Counted from the first letter of the stretch, positions 43,379 through 52,363 are shown. The stretch is DNA of 64,000 bases from Anderseniella sp963700735 (GCA_963700735.1 CAVOYR010000007.1:248001-312000), one strand, 5' to 3'. The notes: generated by a model not told the origin, from the letters alone. A program made the numbers and translations.

Positions 43379-43428
43379 CATTCGTAATGATGGGGTCGGG
43401 GGTTCGAGTCCCTCTTGCGGCACCATTT
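43379..43428 (+). repeat. attR, 50-bp direct repeat (tRNA-Thr 3' fragment)
   Basis: Identical to 1185-1234. It holds the anticodon loop, T-arm, acceptor 3' strand and CCA of tRNA-Thr but no 5' half, so it is not a tRNA gene. It marks the right boundary of the island. Confidence 0.95.
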
Positions 43429-43484
43429 CCCTCATTCGCATACGGGCAGCACCACCCACAGGGGCAGTGCCACCGCAAGTCTTG

Positions 43485-44534
43485 TCAGCCCGGAAGAATG
43501 CGCTCGTCGAGCTTGCGGTCGATCACCTCGACCGTGTTGTCTATCTCGTCGAGCGGCATGCCGATCTGATGCGAGATCAACTTCACCAGCAGGTCCACCC
43601 GCTCAATGAACGGCGCGCCACTTGCCACCGCGCGCGCGGCAGACGACGGCTTCAGGAGGCTCTCTGCGGCCTTGGCGTATTTCTCGAACGGCACCTGGTC
43701 TTCAGGGTCAGCCCCGAGCTTCAGCGCAATCGCATCGACGTGCGAGTAGATCGACCGTGACAGGTCCAGATCCTGGTGGACCGCATCACGGATGGCGCGC
43801 GGATCACCCGGCGTGATACAGCGGTAGTTGCCGGTCAGCAGCATCGACCACTTGGCCAGCGGCACGAACAGCGAATCATGCACCCGCAATTTCACCGGCA
43901 CGTCCTTGCCGTCCAGCGTCACCGCCGCGATGTCGTCTTCCAGCTCGCGCAGCAGCGCGTTGTGCTTTTCGTCGGCGAAGGCAGCAGCCTTGAAATTGGT
44001 CGGCAAGCCGACGTGCAGCACGTTGGCGGCCTCTTCCGGCGGGCGGAAGGCTTGCGGGTCGGGAGAGCAAAGCGTCACGAGGCCCGGTTCGAAACGGTCC
44101 CAGACCTGGGCATTGGTAAAGGCCTCGTTGAGGTTCATCTTCGACAATGCCGGGATGCGCTTGAGGTAGGGCAGCGGGGGCATGTTCATGATCGACAGGC
44201 ACGGCACCTTCGCCTCGGCCAGCTTGATCATCAACACCCGGATGGTGTGGTTGGCGTATTGAGGCTCCTGCATGGCAAGGCCAACGAGATCATACTTGGA
44301 AGGATCAGCTTCAGCAGGCGTGGTGGCATCCAGCTTGCCCGGAAGGTCCCGCGAGAAGATCGACCGGTGGCTGTCCTCGTCACGCAACTTGATGCGCACC
44401 TCGGTGCCTTCGCTGTTGATCAACGCGGCGGTCTTGTCGCGGCAGACAAGCGTGACATTGTGACCTGCCATCAGCAGCTTGGTCGCCAGCAGCGACCCGT
44501 AAGATGCACCAAGAATGAGAATATTGCGCGCCAT
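43485..44534 (-). CDS. Ketopantoate-reductase-like (ApbA/PanE family) dehydrogenase
   Basis: 349 aa from ATG 44534 (GGGAGGCAAC upstream). The N-terminus ILILGASYGSLLATKLLMAG is a Rossmann NAD(P)-binding start; the residue at the third Gly position is Ser, slightly different from the GxGxxG norm. The central region LVGLAMQEPQY corresponds to the second part of the cofactor site, and the C-terminal half is helical, as in 2-dehydropantoate 2-reductases. The enzyme probably reduces a 2-oxo acid. It is transcribed away from an OYE-type gene with which it shares a 220-bp intergenic region, suggesting a joint catabolic role rather than pantothenate synthesis. Confidence 0.75.
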   Translation of the reverse strand: MARNILILGASYGSLLATKLLMAGHNVTLVCRDKTAALINSEGTEVRIKLRDEDSHRSIFSRDLPGKLDATTPAEADPSKYDLVGLAMQEPQYANHTIRVLMIKLAEAKVPCLSIMNMPPLPYLKRIPALSKMNLNEAFTNAQVWDRFEPGLVTLCSPDPQAFRPPEEAANVLHVGLPTNFKAAAFADEKHNALLRELEDDIAAVTLDGKDVPVKLRVHDSLFVPLAKWSMLLTGNYRCITPGDPRAIRDAVHQDLDLSRSIYSHVDAIALKLGADPEDQVPFEKYAKAAESLLKPSSAARAVASGAPFIERVDLLVKLISHQIGMPLDEIDNTVEVIDRKLDERILPG

Positions 44535-44754
44535 GTTGCCTCCCTCTGGCCCAAGTTCCTGCCGAACCCATTGCTGCAACTTTGTGCAGTAGCCAACGCT
44601 GGCTTGCAAACACTGGTTTCGCATCGTGACGAATTGTCCTGCATCCCAGCCTGATGGCTGCCGCAGCAACCGGGCTTGGACACGCCTGAGCAAACCCGCT
44701 ATCAAGTCCTTCCGATTCCCTCCCGTTCCCCTTCCTCGCCCGGACCCACCCCAC
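44535..44754. promoter_or_regulatory. Divergent promoter region between reductase and OYE genes
   Basis: It contains a short inverted repeat, CTGCA-N6-TGCAG (44574-44589), that could be a regulator site for both genes. No coding potential is seen. Confidence 0.35.
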
Positions 44755-45870
44755 ATGAGCAAGCTGTTCTCCCCGCTCCAGCTCGGCACCCTGCCGCTGG
44801 ACAACCGCATCATCATTGCACCCATGTGCCAGTACTCGGCCGACCACGGCAGTGCCACGGACTGGCATGCCATTCACCTTGGCATGCTTGCCCACTCCGG
44901 CGCCGGCCTGCTGATCCTCGAAGCAACAGCCGTATCGCCCGAAGGCCGCATCTCGCCTCAGGATCTCGGCCTTTACAACGACCACAATGAATCAGCACTT
45001 GCCGCGGTCCTTGCCAGCACGCGCGCGTGGTCGCCCATGCCCATTGCAATCCAGCTTGGTCATGCAGGGCGCAAGGCATCGTGCAATGTGCCATGGGAAG
45101 GCGGCGCACAGATCGCGCCCGCCGCACCGGGTGGCTGGCAGACCGTGGCCCCGTCCGCCGTCTCCCACAACGAGGGTGAGGCCTTGCCGCTGGCGCTGGA
45201 CGAAGCCGGGCTGGCCAAGGTACGCAACGACTTCGTGGCAACTGCACGCCGCGCCGTGGCGATCGGCTTGCAGGGTATCGAACTGCACATGGCACACGGC
45301 TACCTGATGCACCAGTTCCTGTCGCCCATCGCCAACAGGCGCACAGACAGCTATGGCGGATCACTGGACAACCGCATGCGCTTTCCGCTCGAGGTGTTCG
45401 AGGCGGTGCAGCATGCCGTAGGCGATATCGTGCCGGTATGGGTACGCGTTTCCGCCTCCGACTGGGTCGATGGTGGCTGGAACGCCGAGGAAACCGTCGA
45501 ACTTGCCAGGGCACTGGAGCAACTTGGCTGCAAGGCCATTCACGTCTCTTCAGGCGGTGTCTCGCCGCACCAGAAGATCGACATCAAGCCCGGCTACCAG
45601 GTGCACTTCGCCGACCAGATTCGCAAGGCCGTCTCCATGCCGGTGATCGCAGTTGGCCTGATCACCGAACCCGGCCAGGCAGAAGACATCCTGCAAGCCG
45701 GTCAGGCCGACGCAATCGCACTGGCTCGCGCCATGCTCTACGATCCGCGCTGGCCGTGGCACGCGGCGGCAGAGCTGGGAGCCTCCATCACGGCCCCGCC
45801 GCAGTTCTGGCGCTCAACGCCGCATGGTGTGCGCAACCTGTTCAACGAGGTCGTACACCACCAGCGCTGA
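44755..45870 (+). CDS. Old-yellow-enzyme NADH:flavin oxidoreductase (YqjM-like)
   Basis: 371 aa from ATG 44755. The TIM-barrel FMN protein begins KLFSPLQLGTLPLDNRIIIA and continues APMCQYSA, where the Cys near position 25 typifies the thermophilic-like/YqjM subclass. QLGHAGRKAS and GIELHMAHGYLMHQFLSPIA carry the catalytic His pair and Tyr neighbour, and TDSYGGSLDNRMRF is the family signature. It reduces activated C=C bonds using NAD(P)H. No iron-sulphur or FAD domain is attached, unlike the island dehydrogenases. It ends 9 bp from the convergent GlcG-like gene; a 6-bp stem (ACCGGC/GCCGGT) spans the junction. Confidence 0.92.
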   Translation: MSKLFSPLQLGTLPLDNRIIIAPMCQYSADHGSATDWHAIHLGMLAHSGAGLLILEATAVSPEGRISPQDLGLYNDHNESALAAVLASTRAWSPMPIAIQLGHAGRKASCNVPWEGGAQIAPAAPGGWQTVAPSAVSHNEGEALPLALDEAGLAKVRNDFVATARRAVAIGLQGIELHMAHGYLMHQFLSPIANRRTDSYGGSLDNRMRFPLEVFEAVQHAVGDIVPVWVRVSASDWVDGGWNAEETVELARALEQLGCKAIHVSSGGVSPHQKIDIKPGYQVHFADQIRKAVSMPVIAVGLITEPGQAEDILQAGQADAIALARAMLYDPRWPWHAAAELGASITAPPQFWRSTPHGVRNLFNEVVHHQR

Positions 45871-45879
45871 CCGGCAGCT

Positions 45880-46317
45880 TCATGCGCCGGTAACGGCGTC
45901 GAACCCGGCGGCCTCGATTCCGGCCACGGCACAGATCTCGTCATTGTCGGACGTGTCGCCGGTCACGCCAACCGCGCCCATGATTTCGCCCTTGCGGTTC
46001 CTGATGAGTACGCCGCCGGGCACCGGCACAAGATCGCCTTGCGCCAGGGCGTTGACGGCTTGCACGAAATAGGGCTGCTGTTGCGCACGCTCGAAAATCG
46101 CCCGAGAGCCGATCCCCAGCGCGATGGCGCCATTGGCCTTGCCAAAGGCAACCTTGAACCGCAGCGTCGAACTGCCGTCCTGGCTTTCGAATGCCTTCAC
46201 GGCACCGCGTGCATCCAGAACAACCACGCTCATCGGCTTGGTAATGCCAAGGTCGCTTGCCTTCTTCAATGCAACAGACACAATGCGCCGGCTCTTGGCG
46301 AGTGTTACCATGCTCAT
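45880..46317 (-). CDS. GlcG/HbpS family protein
   Basis: 145 aa from ATG 46317, with GGAGG nine bases upstream. The sequence MSVVVLDARGAVKAFESQDG, then ALGIGSRAIFERA, then GGVLIRNRKGEIMGAVGVTG and a final GDTSDNDEICAVAGIEA follow the DUF336 (GlcG, HbpS, PduO C-terminal) pattern throughout. Family members bind haem or cobalamin-like cofactors or accompany oxidative catabolic enzymes; their exact chemistry varies. Its neighbours, an OYE enzyme and a short-chain dehydrogenase, suggest a role in the same catabolic route. It is encoded opposite to the SDR, so they share a divergent promoter region of about 156 bp. Confidence 0.88.
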   Translation of the reverse strand: MSMVTLAKSRRIVSVALKKASDLGITKPMSVVVLDARGAVKAFESQDGSSTLRFKVAFGKANGAIALGIGSRAIFERAQQQPYFVQAVNALAQGDLVPVPGGVLIRNRKGEIMGAVGVTGDTSDNDEICAVAGIEAAGFDAVTGA

Positions 46318-46473
46318 CCGTCATACCCTCCAGAAAGTTTGTTCTTGTGGAATTGGGAGCTGCTTCTTGCAGCGCAAAATTCTTGCCGTCAAACCACCCT
46401 GCGGGATATTTGCAAAGCCGTGACCGGACAACGCTGCCACGTGCATCAACTGCCAGATCGGGAGACTGCAAGA

Positions 46474-47178
46474 GTGAGACTTGAGAACAAGAAGGCACTG
46501 GTAACAGGCGGGGCGCGCGGCATCGGACTAGGGTGCGCGCGGATGCTTGCCGCCGAAGGCGCCAGCCGCCTCGCCAATGTCTCCGCAGTCAGGCTCGATG
46601 TGACCAGCCGCGCGGACTGGACCGCGGCAGTGACCGAAGCGTGTGCGCGCATGGGCGGTCTAAACGTGCTGGTCAACAATGCGGGCATCATCATTCCCGG
46701 CAGCATCGACAAGGTTGACGAGGAAAGCTGGGACCGCACCATGAATGTGGACCTGAAGTCGGTCTACCTTGGCTGCCAGACCGCCATGCCCGTGCTGGCT
46801 GCAAACGCGCCAGCCTCGATCATCAACATCGCCTCCATCGCGTCGATCATCGCCAGCCCCAACTTCGCCGCCTACAATGCTGCCAAGGCCGGCGTACACC
46901 TGCTCACCAAGTCGGTGGCCCTGCATGCTGCCCGCGCCCATCCGGGCGTGAGGTGCAACTCCATCCACCCGGCCTTCGTTGACACTGCAATGGTCGAGGA
47001 CGTGGTCCGCAATGCCACCCCGGAGGAAGCACGCGCCAAGCTGGCGCGGCAAATTCCGCTGGGCCGGATTGCCACGGTTGAAGATGTGGGCTGGGCTGTG
47101 GTCTACTTGGCCAGCGAAGAATCAGCCTATATGACCGGGTCAGAGATCAAACTTGATGGCGGCATCTCAGCCATGTGA
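46474..47178 (+). CDS. Short-chain dehydrogenase with internal gap
   Basis: 234 aa from GTG 46474 (GGGAG upstream). The cofactor motif VTGGARGIGLG, the NNAG motif LNVLVNNAGIIIPG, the catalytic Ser in INIASIAS and YNAAK are all present, as is the C-terminal YMTGSEIKLDGG. Between LAAEGA and AVRLDVTSRADW, however, roughly 20 residues that normally form the second beta strand and helix are missing, with the frame kept. That region binds the adenosine ribose, so cofactor affinity may be low. It could be a natural deletion or a local sequence fault. The substrate is unknown. Confidence 0.82.
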   Translation: MRLENKKALVTGGARGIGLGCARMLAAEGASRLANVSAVRLDVTSRADWTAAVTEACARMGGLNVLVNNAGIIIPGSIDKVDEESWDRTMNVDLKSVYLGCQTAMPVLAANAPASIINIASIASIIASPNFAAYNAAKAGVHLLTKSVALHAARAHPGVRCNSIHPAFVDTAMVEDVVRNATPEEARAKLARQIPLGRIATVEDVGWAVVYLASEESAYMTGSEIKLDGGISAM

Positions 47179-47214
47179 GTGATCTGCCGCCGGGACGGGA
47201 CAGCTGCTCTGGAA

Positions 47215-47943
47215 ATGAACAAGCGCATACTCATCGTACTTCATCAGGAAACATCCTCGGCCGGCCGTGTCGGCAGGAAGCTCCTCGAGAAGGGCTACAC
47301 GCTCGACGTCCGGCGCCCGGCGCTCGGCTGCGACTTGCCTCACGACGTCGAGCAATATGCCGGTGCGATCATTTTCGGCGGACCGATGAGCGCCAACGAC
47401 GACATCGAGCACGCCTACATTCGCCGCGAGATCGACTGGATCGCCCGGCCCCTGAAGACTGGCGTGCCGTTCCTCGGCATCTGCCTCGGCGGACAGATGC
47501 TGGCCCGGCAGCTGGGCGGTACGGTTTACGGCCATCCCGACGAGCGCGCTGAAATCGGCTACTACGCCATCTCGCCAACCAGCGCCGGATCAGCCTACGG
47601 CCCCTGGCCGGAGCGGGTCTACCAGTGGCACCGGGAGGGTTTTGAGCTGGTGGATGGTGCCATCTGCCTCGCCGAGGGTGACGAGCATTTCCCCAACCAG
47701 GCTTTCATGTACGGCCGGTCCGCCTTCGCCATCCAGTTCCACCCGGAAGTCACCCAGAAGATGATGCACCGCTGGCTGGTCAAGGCCGAACATCGCCTCG
47801 TCCTGCCCGGTGCGCGTCCGCGTGAAAGCCATTTCACAGATCGTTACATCCACGACCGCAATGTCGATATCTGGCTTGACCAATTCCTCGACACCTGGCT
47901 GGCAACGGCACGCCACGTTGAAGTGCCGCTGGCAGCCGAATAG
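47215..47943 (+). CDS. Class I glutamine amidotransferase-like protein
   Basis: 242 aa from ATG 47215. GVPFLGICLGGQMLARQLGG contains the nucleophilic Cys elbow, and FAIQFHPEVT carries the His-x-Glu pair, so the catalytic triad is complete. The family is the GMP-synthase-like GATase domain standing alone, which in some members hydrolyses gamma-glutamyl amides of polyamines or other amines instead of feeding ammonia to a partner. It begins 36 bp after the SDR gene on the same strand and may be cotranscribed with it. Which substrate it uses is not evident. Confidence 0.88.
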   Translation: MNKRILIVLHQETSSAGRVGRKLLEKGYTLDVRRPALGCDLPHDVEQYAGAIIFGGPMSANDDIEHAYIRREIDWIARPLKTGVPFLGICLGGQMLARQLGGTVYGHPDERAEIGYYAISPTSAGSAYGPWPERVYQWHREGFELVDGAICLAEGDEHFPNQAFMYGRSAFAIQFHPEVTQKMMHRWLVKAEHRLVLPGARPRESHFTDRYIHDRNVDIWLDQFLDTWLATARHVEVPLAAE

Positions 47944-47973
47944 GACAGCGACAGACCACACGATCTTTGCAGA

Positions 47974-48001
47974 TTGCAAAACCGTGCAAGCCGTTTTGCA
48001 A
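47974..48001. promoter_or_regulatory. 28-bp inverted repeat between convergent genes
   Basis: TTGCAAAAC, a 10-bp spacer and GTTTTGCAA are perfectly complementary. Additional TTTGCA and TGCAAG words lie beside it. It sits in the 223-bp gap between the amidotransferase and cyclase 3' ends. It could be a transcription terminator hairpin or a regulator site resembling TTTGCAAA boxes of acyl-CoA metabolism regulators. Confidence 0.4.
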
Positions 48002-48166
48002 AGCGCGCCGCTAGATTCCATTGCTGCTTGCACAATATCTTGAGGCAGGCTGTACACTGGGTACAAGATTGAGTGGTCTGACGGTCTGGCATCGCGCTTG
48101 CTCTGTTCCCGGCAAGCTGGGATCATTGTACAGCGTACTCAGCGAGTGACACAGGAGCGGGTCAGC

Positions 48167-50096
48167 CTACACCAGGCGGCCCGCTTCTTTCTTGAAGGTG
48201 GTGGACGGAATGACGTCCGGTTTCATGCCATCGGGCGTGAACACCTCGATCGGCTCGGCAAACCCGGCCAGTTCCAGATTGCCCACCCGCTCAATGCCGC
48301 TGGCATGACGACGTGCAAATCCAGGACCCAGCAATACGGGACAATTGGTGATCTTGGTGGCAGACTCCAGTCTTGCGGCCATGTTCACCGTGGACCCGAT
48401 CGCCGTGTAGTCGAAGCGGATGTCCGATCCGAAGTTGCCCACTGAACAGATGCCGGTCTCCAGCCCCGCGCCAACCTTGATCGGTGGCTTGCCCTGCTGG
48501 TCCCGCACGGCATTCTCGGTATCGAGCGCCTGACGGATCGCCAGCACGGATTGCAGGGCCAGCTCCGCATGGTTTGGCTGGTCGACCGGCGCGTTCCAGA
48601 ACGCCAGGATGGCATCGCCCATGAACTTGTCGATGGTGCCGTCCCGCTGGAAGATTTCCTGGCTGGCGATCGTCAGGAACCGGTTTACCGTCGCGATGAT
48701 TTCTTCCGCCGGCAGCGTTTCGCTCGACGATGTGAATCCGCGCATGTCCATCAGCAGCACGGTGATCTCGCGCTTCTCGGCACTGGTGGTCAGGTCCTGT
48801 CGCGACTGGGTAAGCATCTCGACCACGTTGGGCGACAGGTACTGCGAGAACTGCCGCGACAGTTGCCGGCGGCGCACGTCCGAATCCCGGAACATGTTGT
48901 AGGCTTCCGCCACGGCCACCACTGCCAGCCCGGCCGCAGGCTGCAGCGATTCATAAAGCTCGGCACGGCCCGCATAGGCCAGCAACCCGCCGGCAAACGG
49001 TGTCAGGCATACGGCAATGCCCGCCAGCATCAGCATCCACACCCGCGTGCCAAGGCCATAGGACAAGCCCAGCAACACAGCTGCCGCAACGAGGAACCAT
49101 GCCCGCTCCACCAGCTTTGCGTTGGCGGGCTCGCTGAGGAATTGCCCATCGAGTATCTGGCCGGCAAGGGCCGCGTGAATGTCTGCGCCCGGCCGTGCAG
49201 CCTGTGTCGGCGTGGTGTGAAACTTGTCGATGCCAAGGGCGTTCACCGACAGGATGGCAATGCGCCCCTTGAGGGCGCTACCGGCGCGCCCGGCAAACAC
49301 GTCGAGCGCCGACACCCTCGGAATTTCCTGCGTCTGCTCCCACAACCAGATGGCCCCACCCGGCGACAGCGGCACGACCTGCTGTCCCACCTTCAGCGCT
49401 TCGTACCCTGAAGGCCGCAGCCGCAGCGCGAACGAGGGTGCCTGCAGGTGCAGGCGTACCAGGTCGATGCTGAAGGCTGGCCACAGGACCAGACCCTCCT
49501 GCCCGCCAGTCGCCCACACCATCGGCACACTGCGCACCGTGCCGTCGGCGTCTGATACCGACCGCACGATGCCCAATCCTTGCGCCTCAGCCCGGATGCT
49601 CGCGATCGATGCGATCGCACCTTCCAGCACCGGCAAGGCATCTGCGTGCTGCTGTCCGATCACCGACCAGCCAGTATTGCCATTGGGCAGCGTTGTTGCG
49701 GGAAACTCACCAAGGCTGGTTGCGAGAACAGTTGGGCCGGCGGCAATGGCTTGCGCCAGCTTGCGATCGCGCTCGCTCGCCGCCGTCGGCGCTGTCCGGC
49801 TCGGAAAACAGCACGTCGATGCCCAGCGCCGTCACGCCTGATGCGTGGATCGCCGCGATCAGTTGCGCAACGCGGTCGCGCGGCCACGGCCAGCGTCCTT
49901 CCGTGCCGATGCTGTCGTCATCGATGCCAACGACGACCACATGCTGCTCGCTGGCGGCGCGCGGCCTTATCTGCTGGTAAAGATCGAATGTCCGCCCGCG
50001 CAACCCGTCAAGTTGTGCGTCGAACACAATGTGCAAGCCCAAAAGTAGCGCGATGACCGCCATAACGCCGATGCGGGACTTGAGATGCGCAACCAT
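48167..50096 (-). pseudogene. CHASE2-domain adenylate/guanylate cyclase, one frameshift
   Basis: ATG 50096. An N-terminal membrane helix (IGVMAVIALLLGLHIVF) precedes a periplasmic CHASE2 domain (FDLYQQIRPR, VVVVGIDDDSIGTEGRWPWP, ALGIDVLFSEPD). Two or three more membrane helices follow near 49000-49100, then a class III cyclase domain (ITVLLMDMRGFTSSSETLPA, DKFMGDAILAFWNAP, RFDYTAIGSTVNMAARLE) with both metal-binding Asp residues. The frame shifts by one base near 49785, inside CHASE2; the rest is intact. Repaired, it is a sensor that makes cAMP or cGMP. It ends an operon with a FecR-like and a TPR/beta-barrel protein. Confidence 0.88.
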
Positions 50097-50139
50097 GAAC
50101 TATTGCTTCCATCGCAGCAGACCTGCCATGCGCGCCGAT

Positions 50140-50934
50140 TTAAAAGTAGTTATTTGAGTCAGTGATGCGATTGATGTCCGGAGGATCGTTCGGATCTTTC
50201 GGACCCGTGCCACCGGGAACCGGCAAGCGGCCGTTGCGGCTTGAGCAACTCGATGATGTGAACGATCCGGCACTGGCGCAGCCGGTATCTACGCCGAGAC
50301 CGGGGCCGCGCGCACCCGGCTGACCGGTGCCGGCAATCTCTGCCGTACTGTCAAGCACTTCAAAACTGTTGTTGGACGGGCCGACCTCAAGCGAGTTACC
50401 GTCGGCGATACAGGCAAAGCCCGGCTTGGTGATGACCCGGGTAACGCCATTGCTGGCGCATGTCAACTTGCCGGCCCGCAGGATGCCAACAGTACGCCCG
50501 CCTTGCACATTCACCTCGATGATCCCGCCGCGCACCCCGAGAATGACATGCGGCGTAGAGATCTTCATGCTGCCCTGCTTTGACACCTGACCGCCGTAGA
50601 ACCGCGACACGCCACGGTCCATGGAGATGCCCAAGCTTCCCCCGCTACCGCCATAGACGAACTCGTCGATGGTAAGCACTGAGTTGGGGCCGAGCTTGGC
50701 ACTGGATTCATCGCGGAACACGATCATTCCCAGACCGGTCGAATTGCTCCGCAGTTCATCGCCCATGGCAATGCCGGAGCCGACGCCGATCACCCCTGCA
50801 CCCGACTTGCGCACCTGCGTCTGCACGGCAGTCATCTTGCCGACGGTTTCTGCGGCTGCATTCACGGCACCCGCGCAAACCACCGCAAGCGCTACCAGCG
50901 CCACGCGGCCAGACTTGAGTTTGAAGTGGATCAT
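50140..50934 (-). CDS. Secreted FecR-domain protein
   Basis: 264 aa. A clear signal peptide (LVALAVVCAGAVNAAAE) is followed by a FecR fold at about residues 45-150: GDELRSNSTGLGMIVFRDES, SVLTIDEFVYGG and STPHVILGVRGGIIEV. The C-terminal 70 residues are Gly/Pro/Asn-rich with two Cys pairs and look disordered. It lacks the cytoplasmic and membrane parts of classic FecR anti-sigma factors, so it is probably a periplasmic or surface module. It lies between the CHASE2 cyclase and a TPR/barrel protein on the same strand (43 and 13 bp gaps), an association repeated in other proteobacteria. Confidence 0.88.
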   Translation of the reverse strand: MIHFKLKSGRVALVALAVVCAGAVNAAAETVGKMTAVQTQVRKSGAGVIGVGSGIAMGDELRSNSTGLGMIVFRDESSAKLGPNSVLTIDEFVYGGSGGSLGISMDRGVSRFYGGQVSKQGSMKISTPHVILGVRGGIIEVNVQGGRTVGILRAGKLTCASNGVTRVITKPGFACIADGNSLEVGPSNNSFEVLDSTAEIAGTGQPGARGPGLGVDTGCASAGSFTSSSCSSRNGRLPVPGGTGPKDPNDPPDINRITDSNNYF

Positions 50935-50947
50935 GGCACCTTACCCG

Positions 50948-52282
50948 TCAAAACGACTTCGTGTAACTCACGCCCACCGTATGGGTCGAGTAGTCGTTGT
51001 CGAATGTGTTGAAATTATTGTCCAAAAAGAACCCTTCGGTGAAGTCGGTTCTCTTGAACTCATACGAGACTGCAATGCTGTTGTAGCCATCAATCTGGAA
51101 GGTGTGAGTCCAGTTTGCCTTGTAGTAGTGACCCTCTGCCGGATCGGGCACAAAGAACGCCAGGGTGCTGGCGTCGCGAGACTCGAAGTCTCCGAACGCC
51201 AGGCCGATCTGCTGCGTCCAGACTGCACCAAACGGCCGGTGCGGCACCAAGCCGGCATATCGCAGTTCTAGCTCGCGCTGGTCGGCGATCGTCAGCCCTT
51301 CATCAGTAATTTCGTGGATGTAGCGTACGGCCATACCGACGGAGTGTTCGTAGGTCAGGCGCCGGGTAAATCCGGCAGCCGCCTCGAAGCGATGGTCTGC
51401 TGCGAGATTTTCCGACGGAAACAGCGCGCTGTACTTTGCCTCGATGTACGAGGTCATATCCACCGTTGGCTGAATGATCAGCCGCAGCACCGTGCCCAAC
51501 GTTGCATCATGAACCGACGGATTGAGAGTGCGCCAGTTGCCGAACACTCCAACCTGAAACCGCAGCGCATCAAGGCTGGTGGTTTCAATCCCCTTGTCCA
51601 GGGTCATCGCCACGTAGCCACTGTTATGCAGATAGACACCGCCGTCCGAAAAATCAGGAAACGGGTTGAAGTTACCCTGGTTGATGTCTTCGTATCGGCG
51701 TTCGAACAGCACACCCGACGACACGATCAGCGCGTCATCCAGCGGGCTGTTCAGGTCGATGCGCAAGCTGCCATTGGCAGCGATGTAAGGGTTCCAGTCC
51801 TGCCGGTCACGCCAGCCCGAGTTCGGGTTCGCAGCGTCCGTTTCCAGCCAGGTAGACTTGATACCGACGGTGGCATCCAGCGCCCATTCAAAGCCGGCCA
51901 GCGAATTGTTGGCACGGGCGATCAGCACTTCGGCATCGCGGGCTTCCTCAGGCGTGAGGTCACCTATTTCCAGCGCATCAGTTGCATTGCGTTTCACCAG
52001 CTCCCAGCTGCCGGTATTGGCATACACCTTGGCCAGCGTGTACTTGGCGCGCGCATCACGCGGGTACTTCACCAGGTGCTGTTCAAGAGTCGATATCGCC
52101 TGATCGTACTGGCCAACCTCCACAGCCTTGGCAACGAAGCTGCCAAGCACCGAGATATCCTCCGGCGACGAATAACGCTGATCGAATAACGCAGGATAAT
52201 CGTCCGCGTGGGCGACAACGGACATACCCGCCGTCGCCAACAGCAACCCTGCGGCCGCCCGCAATACGCATACCTTCAACAT
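50948..52282 (-). CDS. TPR plus outer-membrane beta-barrel protein
   Basis: 444 aa from ATG 52282, with a signal peptide (LRAAAGLLLATAGMSVVAHA). Residues about 35-130 hold TPR-like repeats (AVEVGQYDQAISTLEQHLVK, AKYTLAKVYANTG). From about 145 onwards there are alternating amphipathic strands rich in aromatic residues, ending THTVGVSYTKSF with the terminal Phe used for outer-membrane barrel insertion. This TPR-then-barrel order resembles Slam-type secretion proteins, though the family cannot be confirmed. It is the first gene of the operon with the FecR-domain and cyclase genes. It may form the outer-membrane part of one signalling or export unit. Confidence 0.75.
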   Translation of the reverse strand: MLKVCVLRAAAGLLLATAGMSVVAHADDYPALFDQRYSSPEDISVLGSFVAKAVEVGQYDQAISTLEQHLVKYPRDARAKYTLAKVYANTGSWELVKRNATDALEIGDLTPEEARDAEVLIARANNSLAGFEWALDATVGIKSTWLETDAANPNSGWRDRQDWNPYIAANGSLRIDLNSPLDDALIVSSGVLFERRYEDINQGNFNPFPDFSDGGVYLHNSGYVAMTLDKGIETTSLDALRFQVGVFGNWRTLNPSVHDATLGTVLRLIIQPTVDMTSYIEAKYSALFPSENLAADHRFEAAAGFTRRLTYEHSVGMAVRYIHEITDEGLTIADQRELELRYAGLVPHRPFGAVWTQQIGLAFGDFESRDASTLAFFVPDPAEGHYYKANWTHTFQIDGYNSIAVSYEFKRTDFTEGFFLDNNFNTFDNDYSTHTVGVSYTKSF

Positions 52283-52363
52283 CACAAAATCCGGATATGA
52301 AAACCGCCCCCGGCTTTTCAAGTTATCTGTCTAACATGTCGTGGCGGAAAGTAAAAGATACGC

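Larger units (their letters stand above)
1235..43428. mobile_element. 42-kb tRNA-Thr genomic island (integrative element)
   Basis: The segment is bounded by a perfect 50-bp direct repeat. The left copy is the 3' part of the functional tRNA-Thr gene and the right copy is an orphan tRNA fragment. A phage P4-type tyrosine integrase gene lies just inside the right copy and points inward, with AlpA-like and other small regulatory genes behind it. Cargo includes catabolic, membrane and possible defence genes plus several IS remnants. No conjugation, replication or phage structural genes are seen, so the element is probably mobilised in trans or no longer mobile. Integration into tRNA 3' ends by P4-type integrases is well established. 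Confidence 0.93.

Noticed and set aside
43379..43428. Possible second tRNA-Thr gene
   Set aside because: Only the 3' part of the tRNA is present; there is no D-arm or acceptor 5' strand. It is the attR copy.
46039..46473. N-terminal extension of the short-chain dehydrogenase
   Set aside because: This part is antisense to the GlcG-like gene and lacks SDR similarity; GTG 46474 with GGGAG fits the family start.
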